Part shown: positions 1 through 7,357 of the stretch, in pieces
How positions within the stretch are numbered: position 1 is the first letter of the stretch
How the letters are laid out: each line of letters opens with the position of its first letter
Source: Candidatus Dormiibacterota bacterium
Lineage (GTDB): Bacteria; Chloroflexota; Dormibacteria; Aeolococcales; Aeolococcaceae
Length of the DNA stretch: 12,334 nt
Direction: 5' to 3'
Assembly: GCA_019234035.1 (NCBI GenBank)
Contig: JAFALX010000103.1
Coordinates: 1 to 12,334, forward strand
Translations under genes and position numbers: made by a program
The notes under the pieces: model-generated
The model's input: the letters and a program-made list of their open reading frames with translations, nothing else
What the model was told of the DNA's origin: nothing
Databases searched by the model: none

Positions 1-908
1 GCGAGCTCAACGGCGTGCTGGCATTCTTCGTGCTCGCGCTGGCGTTCCTCGGGATCTTCGCGCCGAGCGGCCCGCAGTTCGTCGTGCTGCTCGTCCTCGC
101 GCTCGCGCTCGGCGTGCTGTTCGTCCTTCCCATCGGCGGCGCCGACATGCCGGTGATCATCTCGCTGCTCAACTCGTTCACCGGCCTCGCCGCGGCGATC
201 ACCGGCTTCGTGCTCAGCAACGACGTGCTCATCGTGAGCGGCGCGCTCGTCGGCGCCTCCGGAACGATCCTCACCATCGCCATGAGCAAGGCGATGAACC
301 GCTCGCTGCTCAACGTGCTGTTCAGCGGCTTCGGAGCGACGGTGGAGGGCGCCGGCGCCGCCGGGGAGGGCGGCGGCACCATCCACCCGACGTCGGTCGA
401 GGACGTGGCGCCGCTGCTGGCGTTCGCCAACCTCGTCATCTTCGTCCCCGGCTATGGGCTTGCGGTATCACGCGCGCAGCACGACCTCAAGGAGCTCGCG
501 GCCGAGCTGGAGAAGCGCGGCGTGAGCGTCGAGTACGCGATCCATCCTGTCGCCGGACGCATGCCCGGACACATGAACGTGCTGCTCGCGGAGGCCGACG
601 TCCCCTATCCGCAGCTCAAGGAGATGGAGCAGGTGAACCCGGACTTCCCGCGCGCTGACGTCGCCATCGTGGTGGGCGCCAACGACGTGGTCAACCCTGC
701 GGCGAGGAACCAGCAGAACAGCCCCATCTACGGCATGCCCATCCTCAACGCCGACCAGGCCAAGACCGTGGTGGTGCTGAAGCGCAGCATGGCGCCGGGC
801 TTCGCGGGCGTCGACAACCCGCTGTTCTACAAGGACAACACGCTGATGCTGTTCGGCGACGCGCGCAAGTCCATCGATGACCTGCTCGCCGAGGTGAAGC
901 GGCAGTAA
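1..908 (+). CDS. pntB: NAD(P) transhydrogenase subunit beta, 3' part (5' end outside window)
   Basis: This is the membrane and NADP(H)-binding subunit of the proton-translocating nicotinamide nucleotide transhydrogenase, which uses the proton gradient to drive hydride transfer from NADH to NADP+. The reading frame is open from position 3 and the first visible residues are ELNGVLAFF, inside the membrane domain, so roughly the first third is missing; the GTG at 15 is not the start. Several hydrophobic helices follow, then a Gly/Ala-rich linker (residues ~110-121 counted from codon 15). Domain III comes next, with the NADP signature VPGYGLAVSRAQ (~144-155), IHPVAGRMPGHMNVLLAEA (~176-194), GANDVVNPAA (~221-230) and KRSMAPGFAGVDNPLF (~256-271). 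All match E. coli PntB closely. It ends at TAA 906-908. The alpha-subunit genes would be expected upstream, outside the window. Confidence 0.97.
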   Translation, partial: ELNGVLAFFVLALAFLGIFAPSGPQFVVLLVLALALGVLFVLPIGGADMPVIISLLNSFTGLAAAITGFVLSNDVLIVSGALVGASGTILTIAMSKAMNRSLLNVLFSGFGATVEGAGAAGEGGGTIHPTSVEDVAPLLAFANLVIFVPGYGLAVSRAQHDLKELAAELEKRGVSVEYAIHPVAGRMPGHMNVLLAEADVPYPQLKEMEQVNPDFPRADVAIVVGANDVVNPAARNQQNSPIYGMPILNADQAKTVVVLKRSMAPGFAGVDNPLFYKDNTLMLFGDARKSIDDLLAEVKRQ

Positions 909-909
909 C

Positions 910-927
910 GCGACAGGCTGCTGTCGC
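910..927 (+). terminator. short hairpin just after pntB
   Basis: A perfect 7-bp inverted repeat, GCGACAG-GCTG-CTGTCGC, starts 2 nt after the pntB stop codon. It has no T-run after it, so it may be a weak terminator or an mRNA 3'-end protector. The position is more persuasive than the sequence. Confidence 0.35.
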
Positions 928-950
928 CGCGCGCGGGCACGCTGCGCCCC

Positions 951-1208
951 ATGAACGGCGGCACCACCATCATCGACGCGGCACTTCGCTTCGCGCGGAC
1001 CAACCCGCAGCTTGTCGAGTGCGCGCGCGAGGGCGCGCTGGAGAGCGGCCGCAGCATCGACGACCTGCTGCTCGAGGCCATCGCGCGCATGCGCGCCGCG
1101 ATCGAGGAGCGCGAGCTCATGGCACTCGGTCTCGGCGATCAGCCGCGCTTGAAGCGCAGGAGGAGCGTGTCGCCGTCGCGGCGCACGGAGAGCAGCGCGT
1201 ATTCCTGA
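951..1208 (+). CDS. small hypothetical protein, 85 aa
   Basis: I do not recognise this protein. The first ~68 codons use G or C at the third position as strongly as the neighbouring genes. They predict a largely alpha-helical, Glu/Arg-rich protein (IDDLLLEAIARMRAAIEERE at about residues 36-55), plausible for a small soluble protein. The last ~20 residues (Arg/Ser-rich) read through the 3' end of the convergent reductase gene, overlapping it by 70 bp, and look less protein-like. There is no clear Shine-Dalgarno before the ATG, and the gap from pntB is 42 nt with a hairpin in it. It could be a real small gene, or chance coding potential between pntB and the reductase. Confidence 0.45.
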   Translation: MNGGTTIIDAALRFARTNPQLVECAREGALESGRSIDDLLLEAIARMRAAIEERELMALGLGDQPRLKRRRSVSPSRRTESSAYS

Positions 1209-2002
1209 AGCGCGTGGGGGCCGGCGGCAAACCCCTCGACCATCGCGAGGCGCGGATGCGCGTCGTCGCGGCCCGCGATGCGCGGGGCGACGGTGAGAAA
1301 CAGCTCGGACACCCCGTTCGCCGCCAGCACTGTGCCGAGCAGCTGTGGTCCCCCCTCGCACAGCACCAGCCGCGGATCGAATGTGTCGGCGAGCGCGTGC
1401 ATGAGCGTGTCTCCGTCCATGCGTCCGCCACCCGGTACGACCACACGGTTGACGCGCGGAAACTCCGCTCGAATCGGCGCTGCGGCGTTGGTGGTGAGGA
1501 CCGTCGTCGGCACCGCGGGGTTGGTGAGCGCGACGTGCTCGGCGAGCCGGCCGGTGCCGCTGACGATCACCAGCTGAGCAGCATCACCGGAGCGGCCAAG
1601 CGCAGCCCGGTATTCGTGCAGCACTCTCGCTGCATCGGGCGCGAGCTTCTCCACGGTCCATTGATGACCCGGGGCCTCCTCGAGGGTCCGTGCGCCGACG
1701 ATGATCACGTCCGCCGCCGCACGCAGCATCGCCATCACGTAGCGGTCGGCCGCGGAGTGCGCGCTGATGATCGAGGAGTCGGTGCCGTCGTGCACGCCGA
1801 GCGACACGACGCCGTCGATCGTTGCGACGAAGTTCGAGACCAGATACGGCGACGGGGATTCGGGAAAGCGCAGCGGGCCGCCGTAGCGCTGCTCGGCCTC
1901 GGTCAGCTGCGAAATCGCGAGGTCCGACCGGATCAGTGACGGCGCGTCGTAGAGGACGACAAGCTCGGCGCGCTCTCCGCCTGCCCCCGGGGCCGAGGTC
2001 AG
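1139..2002 (-). CDS. RibD C-terminal-domain / pyrimidine-reductase-like protein, non-canonical start
   Basis: This has the dihydrofolate-reductase-like fold of the RibD C-terminal domain (5-amino-6-(5-phosphoribosylamino)uracil reductase family), probably an NADPH-dependent reductase; its true substrate cannot be read from sequence. Counted from 2002, the visible motifs are SNFVATIDGVVSLG (~56-69), the nucleotide-binding segment IIVGARTLEEAPG (~100-112) and CEGGPQLLG (~215-223). There is no deaminase domain. The first in-frame ATG/GTG is the GTG at 1807, which would cut through the conserved FVATIDG strand, so the real start must be further upstream. Between the frame's upstream stop (2036-2038) and 1807 I find no in-frame ATG, GTG or TTG. 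The CTG at 2002-2000 overlaps the kinase's TGA as CTGA, like the usual ATGA coupling, and gives 287 aa. Other CTG or ATT codons, or a frameshift/base error, remain possible. It follows the kinase gene and would be its operon partner. The function class is firm; the start is not. Confidence 0.85.
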   Translation of the reverse strand: MTSAPGAGGERAELVVLYDAPSLIRSDLAISQLTEAEQRYGGPLRFPESPSPYLVSNFVATIDGVVSLGVHDGTDSSIISAHSAADRYVMAMLRAAADVIIVGARTLEEAPGHQWTVEKLAPDAARVLHEYRAALGRSGDAAQLVIVSGTGRLAEHVALTNPAVPTTVLTTNAAAPIRAEFPRVNRVVVPGGGRMDGDTLMHALADTFDPRLVLCEGGPQLLGTVLAANGVSELFLTVAPRIAGRDDAHPRLAMVEGFAAGPHALQEYALLSVRRDGDTLLLRFKRG

Positions 2003-4680
2003 CCGGCGGCCGCCCGCGGTGCCGCGAGCACCTCGTCAAGCGTGCGCAGGAACTCCATCACCTTCACCGGCTTGGTGAGGTATGCGCGAGCACCCGCCGC
2101 AGCAAGCCGCTTCACCTGACGCTCGGTCGCATCCGCGCTGAACATCACCACGGGAATGTGCGCCGTGCGCGGATCCGCGCGCAGCCGGTTGAGCACCTCG
2201 TCGCCGGGGATGTCCGGCAGGTGCAGGTCGAGGATCACCGCATCGGGGTTGTGCTCGCGCGCCAGATCGAGCGTGAGGCCGCCCTGCATCGCGGTGATGA
2301 GCCGCACCTGAGGACGCATCGAGAAGATCTGCTCCATGAGCGAGATCGTGGCAAGGTTGTCTTCAACGTACAGGACGGTGTGTCGCGTCGCCGCCGGCGC
2401 CACCACCTCGAGCTCGCGCTGCGCATGCTTGCGCACCTCGGCGGGCGCCCGTTTCAGCGTGATCCAGAACGTGCTGCCCTCGCCCGGCGCGGTGATGACG
2501 CCGATGTCGCCATCCATGGCGTCGACGAGCTTCTTGGTCAGCGCCAGACCGAGGCCCGTGCCCTGGATCGTGGTGCGCTCGGCGCCGAGCCGCTCGAATG
2601 GCTGGAACAGGCGCGCCTGCTGCTGGGGGGTGAGGCCGGGTCCCGTATCGGTCACCGAGAGCCTCACCTTGGCGTTCTTGCCCTTGCCCTCCATCTCCGC
2701 GCGCACCGTGACCGAGGCGCCCTCGCCCGCGTATTTGACAGCGTTGGACACAAGGTTGAGCAGCGATTGCAGCAGGCGCTGGCGGTCGGCCTCCACGTAC
2801 TCTGCCCGAGCCTCGCTCAGCTCGGTGCTGAGCTGGATGGCGCGCTCCATCGCTGCCGGCGTCACCAGGCGCATGCACTCCTCGACGATCGACGACACCG
2901 ACACCGACTCCGGCGCCAGACGCTCGCGCCCGGACTCGATGCGTGCGATGTCGAGCACGTCGTTCACCAGCGACAGCAGGTGGCCCGACGCCTGCTGGAT
3001 GGCGTCGATCGCCTCCAGCTGATCCGGACGCGGATCACGCAGCTCGAGGAGGTCGCCGTAGCCGAGCATCGCGGTCAGTGGCGTGCGCAGCTCGTGGGAC
3101 ATGCGCGAGAGGTACTCGCTCTTCGCCTGGCTGGCGCGCTCGGCCTCGTCGCGAGCGAAGCGCAGCTGCTCGGCCGCGAGCTTGGTGTCGCTGATGTCGC
3201 GGTTGATCTCGATGACGGTGTCGGGGCTGCCCTCCGCGTCGCGCTGCAGGGCCCACCGCGCGCCGACCGTGATGGTTTGCCCCCCCTTGGTCACCTGTGT
3301 GAACTCGCCCTCCCAGCGGCCTGTCTGGAGCAGCTGCTTCATGACGTCGTCGCGCGAGTCCAGCGAGGTTTCGAGCAGCGCCTCCGGCACCTGGCCCAGC
3401 GCCTCCTCGGCGGACCAGCCGTACATCGCCTTGGCGGCGCGGTTCCAGTAGCGGATGGCGTTGTCCTTGAGGCTCCAGGTGAGGATCGCGTCGTACGCCA
3501 GGTCGAGCAGCTCCGCGTTGCGACGCACCCGCTCGAACAGCACGACGCGGTCCATCGCGGAGGAGAGCACGTGGCCGAACTCGCGCAGGCGCGCGATCTC
3601 GTCCTCGCCGAACAGCGGCGTGAGCTGGCCGGCGCGCACCGTGATCGCGGCGCCCTCGACCTGCGAGCGCAGGGGAACGCGCACCGCCCGGCCGCTCACA
3701 TCGATGGCAGCAGTGCCGCTGCCCTCCGGCAGGAACACGAGGTCCTTGACGAGCGCCTCGGCCCGCGGCTCATCGAGCCCGTACACGCCGAGCAGCGGAC
3801 GGTCCGTCGTGCCGATCACCGCCCCGTCGGCGCCGACGAGACGGCCGGCCCACTCCGCCGCACGCCGCGCCATCGTCTGCAGGTCCGGTGAGAAGAGCAG
3901 CAGGTCGCTGAGCGCGTTGCGGAACTCCTCCTCCTCGCGTTCGCGCCATACGCGGCGCAGCCACCGCGGCGGCGCGAACGTCACGTAGAAGAGCGGCGCG
4001 ACCACCAGTGCCAGCGCCGTGGTCGCCAGGCTGAGGCGGCTGCCGCCGCCGCCGAGGCCCGTGCCGACGCTGATGGCGAGGATCACGATGAGCCCGCCAT
4101 AGGCGAGCGTGAGCGCGCGCAGGCGCCCGCGCTGCACAGCGGGCAAGTCGCGCGTGTGCACCCAGAAGCTGATCACCGGCTCGAGCACACACCCGCCCCA
4201 CACGGCGAGCAGCAGCACCGATGCCGCGGCCTGCGCGACCGTCAGCGGCTGGCCCGAGGATCCCACCAGCGGCGTCACCCCGGTGCCCGGAACGAAGGCG
4301 ACCAGCAGGAACGCGATGGTCCCCAGCACCGCGATCGCCACCCCGACGCGATAGCGCCGCTCCAGCGGGAGCACGTCGTTGCGGAACTCGACCAGCGCCC
4401 ACCCCGACAGCGCGAACAGCACGAGGAGGATGTCCGTGATCACCTCGCTGTTCGAGCCCAGCGCGCTCGACGCGGCGTCGAGACAGGCGACGATGCCGAG
4501 AAGCACCACCGAGATCGCCAGCCAGCGCCGCGCCCGGTCGCGGTGCTTCAGATACTCGACCGAGATCAGGGCGACGAGCAGCGCGAAAACGCCACCAACA
4601 GCCCACTCCAATGCCTGGCCCGCTATCAAGATCGTCAGTATCGCGCCGGCGGCCGCAAATTGAGCACCCTTACGCGCCAT
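1999..4680 (-). CDS. membrane hybrid sensor histidine kinase (multi-TM, GAF-like, PAS, HisKA, HATPase, receiver)
   Basis: With the ATG at 4680 this is 893 aa. Order: about eight membrane helices (residues ~6-235); a charged juxtamembrane stretch (RVWREREEEEF, ~243-253); a weak GAF-like region (~258-383); a PAS domain (~388-500, with YDAILTWSL, AIRYWNRAAKAMYGWS, INRDISDTK); HisKA with the phospho-acceptor His529 in MSHELRTPL; HATPase with the N box (Asn646), G1 (DTGPG, Asp678) and G2 (GTGLGLA, 707-713); and a C-terminal receiver with Asp818 (ILDLHLPD), Ser848 and Lys870 (LTKPVK). It should autophosphorylate and pass phosphate to its own receiver. There is no HPt or output domain, so an outside phosphotransfer partner is expected. 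Longer starts at 4722 (ATG) or 4731 (TTG) would make an AT-rich promoter-like stretch coding and overlap the divergent ATPase gene, so 4680 is preferred. The signal is unknown. Confidence 0.93.
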   Translation of the reverse strand: MARKGAQFAAAGAILTILIAGQALEWAVGGVFALLVALISVEYLKHRDRARRWLAISVVLLGIVACLDAASSALGSNSEVITDILLVLFALSGWALVEFRNDVLPLERRYRVGVAIAVLGTIAFLLVAFVPGTGVTPLVGSSGQPLTVAQAAASVLLLAVWGGCVLEPVISFWVHTRDLPAVQRGRLRALTLAYGGLIVILAISVGTGLGGGGSRLSLATTALALVVAPLFYVTFAPPRWLRRVWREREEEEFRNALSDLLLFSPDLQTMARRAAEWAGRLVGADGAVIGTTDRPLLGVYGLDEPRAEALVKDLVFLPEGSGTAAIDVSGRAVRVPLRSQVEGAAITVRAGQLTPLFGEDEIARLREFGHVLSSAMDRVVLFERVRRNAELLDLAYDAILTWSLKDNAIRYWNRAAKAMYGWSAEEALGQVPEALLETSLDSRDDVMKQLLQTGRWEGEFTQVTKGGQTITVGARWALQRDAEGSPDTVIEINRDISDTKLAAEQLRFARDEAERASQAKSEYLSRMSHELRTPLTAMLGYGDLLELRDPRPDQLEAIDAIQQASGHLLSLVNDVLDIARIESGRERLAPESVSVSSIVEECMRLVTPAAMERAIQLSTELSEARAEYVEADRQRLLQSLLNLVSNAVKYAGEGASVTVRAEMEGKGKNAKVRLSVTDTGPGLTPQQQARLFQPFERLGAERTTIQGTGLGLALTKKLVDAMDGDIGVITAPGEGSTFWITLKRAPAEVRKHAQRELEVVAPAATRHTVLYVEDNLATISLMEQIFSMRPQVRLITAMQGGLTLDLAREHNPDAVILDLHLPDIPGDEVLNRLRADPRTAHIPVVMFSADATERQVKRLAAAGARAYLTKPVKVMEFLRTLDEVLAAPRAAAG

Positions 4681-4683
4681 TCG

Positions 4684-4731
4684 ATCGATTGCAACAGTCG
4701 TTACTATAACGCCCGCTGACATGACGACCAA
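4684..4731. promoter_or_regulatory. divergent promoter island between the histidine kinase and the ATPase
   Basis: This is an AT-rich patch in otherwise very GC-rich DNA. On the minus strand, TATAGT (4708-4703, five of six bases of the -10 consensus) lies 17 bp from TTGGTC (4731-4726), aimed at the kinase ATG at 4680. On the + strand, TATAAC (4705-4710) sits only 10 nt before the ATPase ATG at 4721, and I see no convincing -35 or Shine-Dalgarno for it. The two -10 candidates overlap, so polymerase binding for one gene would exclude the other. Confidence 0.45.
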
Positions 4732-5851
4732 GCGGCCTGCCGACCCGTACCACTACGGCTCCCCTGTCGGTGGCGACCATTTCTGCGACCGCGAGGAGGC
4801 GCTCGCCGGCGTCGAGGCTCGGATGCTGTCAGGGGCGAACGTGGTGCTCCTCTCGCCCCGCCGCTACGGCAAGTCGTCGTTGCTGCTGCGCGCCATCGAT
4901 CGCGTGCGCCGGCGCGGTGGCTCCAGCGGCTACGTCAGCCTCATCCGCTGCTCCAGCCGGCGCGAGGTTGCCGAGGCGGTGGCGTCGGGCATCCTCAACG
5001 GGCCGCTGAGCAGCATGACCCGGCGTCGCGAGAACCTGAAGGAGCTGCTGCGCGACCTGCGCATCGCGCCCGTGCTCGGCGTGGATGCCACCGGTGCCTT
5101 CTCACTGAGCTTCGCCGCCGGCGGCGCGCCCACGGACTGGGAGTCCGTGCTCGCCGACTCACTGCGGCTGTTGGCGCGGCGCAGCCGGCAGCGACCGACA
5201 AGCCTCGTGCTCGATGAGTTTCAGCGCGTGGTGGAGATCGACGAGGGACTCGGCGGTGTGTTCAAGGCCGTCGCCGACGAGCTCTCGACCACGAGCCTCA
5301 TCTTCGCCGGCAGCAAGCTGCACCTCATGCACCGGCTCGCGAGCGGACCGGGCGCGCCGCTGCTCGGGATGGGCGAGCGCATCGTGCTCGACGTCATCCC
5401 GGAGCACTCGATGACGAGGTACCTCAGCAATCGCGCCACGGCCGCGGGCAAGCACATGGACGCCCATGCCGCCGGCCTCATCTACGCCGCGGTCGACGGC
5501 ATCCCGAATGACGTGCAGCGACTTGCATTCGAGGCCTTCCTCGTCGCCGGCGACACGATCGACGAGGAGACAGTGGCGATCGCGATGCAGCGCATCGTGA
5601 GCCACCAGTCGACCGACTACGGCGAGCTGTACGAGAGGTTGGCGCCCACACAGCAGCGCGTGCTGCGCGCGCTGGCGTGCGAGCCAACGGGCGCCGTGTA
5701 CGCGGCATCGTTCCTGCACGAGGCGGACGTGAGCAATCCCAACTCGGTCCGCGCCGCGATCGATGTGCTCGAGGGCCGCGAGCTGCTGCGCCGCCGCGAC
5801 GGCGTGTGGATGGTGAGCAACGCGTTCCTCCGCGCCTGGCTCTGTCAGTGA
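4721..5851 (+). CDS. AAA+/STAND-like ATPase with C-terminal winged helix (archaeal-ATPase type)
   Basis: A soluble 376-aa P-loop ATPase. It begins with the entry segment YHYGSPVGGDHFCDREE (~10-26), typical of the ATPase family known mostly from archaea (Pfam Archaeal ATPase-like), where a conserved Arg/Glu follows 'F.dRe'. Walker A is SPRRYGKSS (45-53, Lys51), Walker B is LVLDEFQ (162-168, Asp165/Glu166), and a sensor-1-like IFAGSKLHLM lies at ~194-203. The lid follows, then a winged-helix-like tail (~303-376: LAPTQQRVLRALA, then VRAAIDVLEGRELLRRRDGVWMVSNAFLRAWL). Such proteins are conformational switches whose partners vary; the job here is not evident. The ATG has no Shine-Dalgarno and lies 10 nt after a TATAAC, suggesting a leaderless message. 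It is divergent from the hybrid kinase with 40 bp between starts, so the two may be co-regulated, though that is inference. Confidence 0.88.
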   Translation: MTTKRPADPYHYGSPVGGDHFCDREEALAGVEARMLSGANVVLLSPRRYGKSSLLLRAIDRVRRRGGSSGYVSLIRCSSRREVAEAVASGILNGPLSSMTRRRENLKELLRDLRIAPVLGVDATGAFSLSFAAGGAPTDWESVLADSLRLLARRSRQRPTSLVLDEFQRVVEIDEGLGGVFKAVADELSTTSLIFAGSKLHLMHRLASGPGAPLLGMGERIVLDVIPEHSMTRYLSNRATAAGKHMDAHAAGLIYAAVDGIPNDVQRLAFEAFLVAGDTIDEETVAIAMQRIVSHQSTDYGELYERLAPTQQRVLRALACEPTGAVYAASFLHEADVSNPNSVRAAIDVLEGRELLRRRDGVWMVSNAFLRAWLCQ

Positions 5852-5925
5852 CATGTGACATCAGCCTGCGCTGACGCGCGTGCGTACGATGCGAGCCAGA
5901 GGCGGCGGCGTTCGCTACTGACCGA

Positions 5926-7182
5926 TCAGCTTCGCTCGGCTGCCGCGAGCCGGCCTGCGCGTACGGCCCCGACGAACTTCTCGTAGTCGCGCTCGGTCCG
6001 GTCCGCGTACGCCAGCGCAAACCGCGCGATGGCGTCGTCGAATGCGGCACCGAGGCCGAGGTACCCCGCGAGCAGGCTCGGTTCCGCCGAGCGGGCATGC
6101 GCATTGGCCAGTGTCGCGCCGCAGAGGCGGCCGTAGTCGGTGAGGAACGATGCGCTCATGTCGGTGACGTCTGCAGCTCCCTTCATGTCGCGCAGCTGCC
6201 GGACGTAGAAGTCGAAGTCGTCAGCACGTCCCCAGCCAAGGAAGGCGTCGCTGGCGGCCTGCATGATTCGCTGCCCCACGACGACGCGCTGCGCCTGGTT
6301 GCGGAACCGTGAGCGGCCCGCATAGGGCTCCAGCGCCGACTGCTGTGCTTCCTTGATCTGCAGAAAGAGCGGATCGAGATCGGCGCGGCCGGCGAGCAGC
6401 ACGACATAGCAGCGCGTGCCGACGCTGCCGACGCCGACAACCTTCAAGGCGGCATCGACGACCTCATACCGGTCCAGCAGCAGCCGCACGTCGGGCGCGA
6501 GCGTGCGCGTGTAGCGTCGGGCGAGTCGGTGCGCCTGCTCGATCTGTTCAGGAGTAGCTCGGACGACGACGGGCGGGTCCTCGACGATGACGCGCCGTCC
6601 ATCGCGCAGGATCGTCAACTTGCCGAGCGCCTGCATGCTGGTGCGGCGGCGGGCCTTCGCCACCGCGTCGGTCACCTCCTGCCGGTGCTGGTCGGGCGCT
6701 GCGGCGACGACCCTGTCGACGTCGATGCGCGAGTGCCACACCTCGAACGCGGGTTTCGCCGCAAGCGCCGCCATACGCGTCCGGTACTCCGCGACGCATC
6801 GATGTACCGCCGCGACGCTCTCCGCGTCGCTCACGCTCCCTGAGCGCGCGGCGACGACGAAGCTCGTGGCCAGGCGCTTGACGTCCCATTCCCACGGACC
6901 GACGTGCGTTTCGTCGAAGTCGTTGACGTCGAAGATGAGACTTCGTTCCGGCGTCGCAAACGTGCCGAAGTTGAGGAGGTGAGCGTCGCCGCAGATTTGC
7001 ACGCTGACCCCTGTCGCCGGGGTGCCGCTCAGATCGTGCGCCATGATCACCGGTGCGCCGCGATAGAAGGTGAACGGCGACTGCAGCATGCGTCCGTGGC
7101 GCACGGGCACGAGGTCGGGCAGCCGGCCGGCGTTCGAGTGCTCGAGCAGCGCAATGGGGTCGCGGTGATCGTCGAGCGGCAT
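5926..7182 (-). CDS. DUF2252 family protein (start uncertain; conserved sequence continues upstream)
   Basis: Recognised as DUF2252 by HGRMLQSPFTFYRGA (~29-43 from the ATG at 7182), CGDAHLLNFG (64-73), FDVNDFDETHVGPWEWDVKR (~84-103), VGVGSVGTRCYVVLL (~249-263), LQIKEA (275-280) and the YVRQLRDMKG segment (~326-335). The GDAHLLNF plus FDVNDFDE pairing resembles the catalytic loop and metal-binding Asp of kinase-like phosphotransferases, so an uncharacterised phosphotransferase role is possible; the biochemical function of the family is not established as far as I know. The ATG at 7182 gives 418 aa, but family members carry an N-terminal helix like the AELQAAGRRLRDRAPRQRHG encoded just upstream (up to about 7258). 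In that frame there is no ATG, GTG or TTG between 7182 and the distant 7518, which lies inside tetR. The true start is therefore probably non-canonical or hidden by a base error. It lies downstream of tetR on the same strand and converges on the ATPase gene. Confidence 0.88.
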   Translation of the reverse strand: MPLDDHRDPIALLEHSNAGRLPDLVPVRHGRMLQSPFTFYRGAPVIMAHDLSGTPATGVSVQICGDAHLLNFGTFATPERSLIFDVNDFDETHVGPWEWDVKRLATSFVVAARSGSVSDAESVAAVHRCVAEYRTRMAALAAKPAFEVWHSRIDVDRVVAAAPDQHRQEVTDAVAKARRRTSMQALGKLTILRDGRRVIVEDPPVVVRATPEQIEQAHRLARRYTRTLAPDVRLLLDRYEVVDAALKVVGVGSVGTRCYVVLLAGRADLDPLFLQIKEAQQSALEPYAGRSRFRNQAQRVVVGQRIMQAASDAFLGWGRADDFDFYVRQLRDMKGAADVTDMSASFLTDYGRLCGATLANAHARSAEPSLLAGYLGLGAAFDDAIARFALAYADRTERDYEKFVGAVRAGRLAAAERS

Positions 7183-7357
7183 CTCGCCGTGGCGTTGTCG
7201 CGGCGCGCGGTCGCGAAGCCGGCGACCGGCGGCCTGGAGCTCGGCACGACGGATTGCGACTGGAATACCGCGATTATCGGATCCGCCGATCCCCTGACTT
7301 CGGTGGATCCAACCGCCTCTGCGACCGACAGCGCCCGGCCCGGCGCCCCGGAGCGGC
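7183..7357 (-). other. tetR-DUF2252 spacer, part of it probably coding
   Basis: The 175 bp between the tetR stop and the ATG at 7182. The DUF2252 frame stays open throughout. The part nearest 7182 (about 7183-7258) encodes a helix typical of the DUF2252 N terminus; the rest (about 7259-7357) translates to a Gly/Arg-rich sequence that does not look like protein. I see no terminator or clear promoter in it. Confidence 0.5.

Noticed and set aside
468..1361. 297-codon minus-strand open frame
   Set aside because: Antisense to pntB and overlapping the reductase; composition is that of a shadow frame.
1822..3891. 689-codon + strand open frame
   Set aside because: It runs antisense to the kinase, whose motifs are unmistakable. 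Its Arg/His/Leu-rich translation is typical of the reverse strand of GC-rich genes.
4680..4731. Upstream kinase starts (ATG 4722, TTG 4731)
   Set aside because: They would translate an AT-rich promoter-like island and overlap the divergent ATPase start.
5848..5861. Tandem GTGACAT-GTGACAT at the end of the ATPase gene
   Set aside because: Only two 7-bp copies, overlapping a stop codon; too short to support a repeat array or attachment site.
5852..5925. Terminator between the convergent ATPase and DUF2252 genes
   Set aside because: I found no stable stem in this 74-bp gap.
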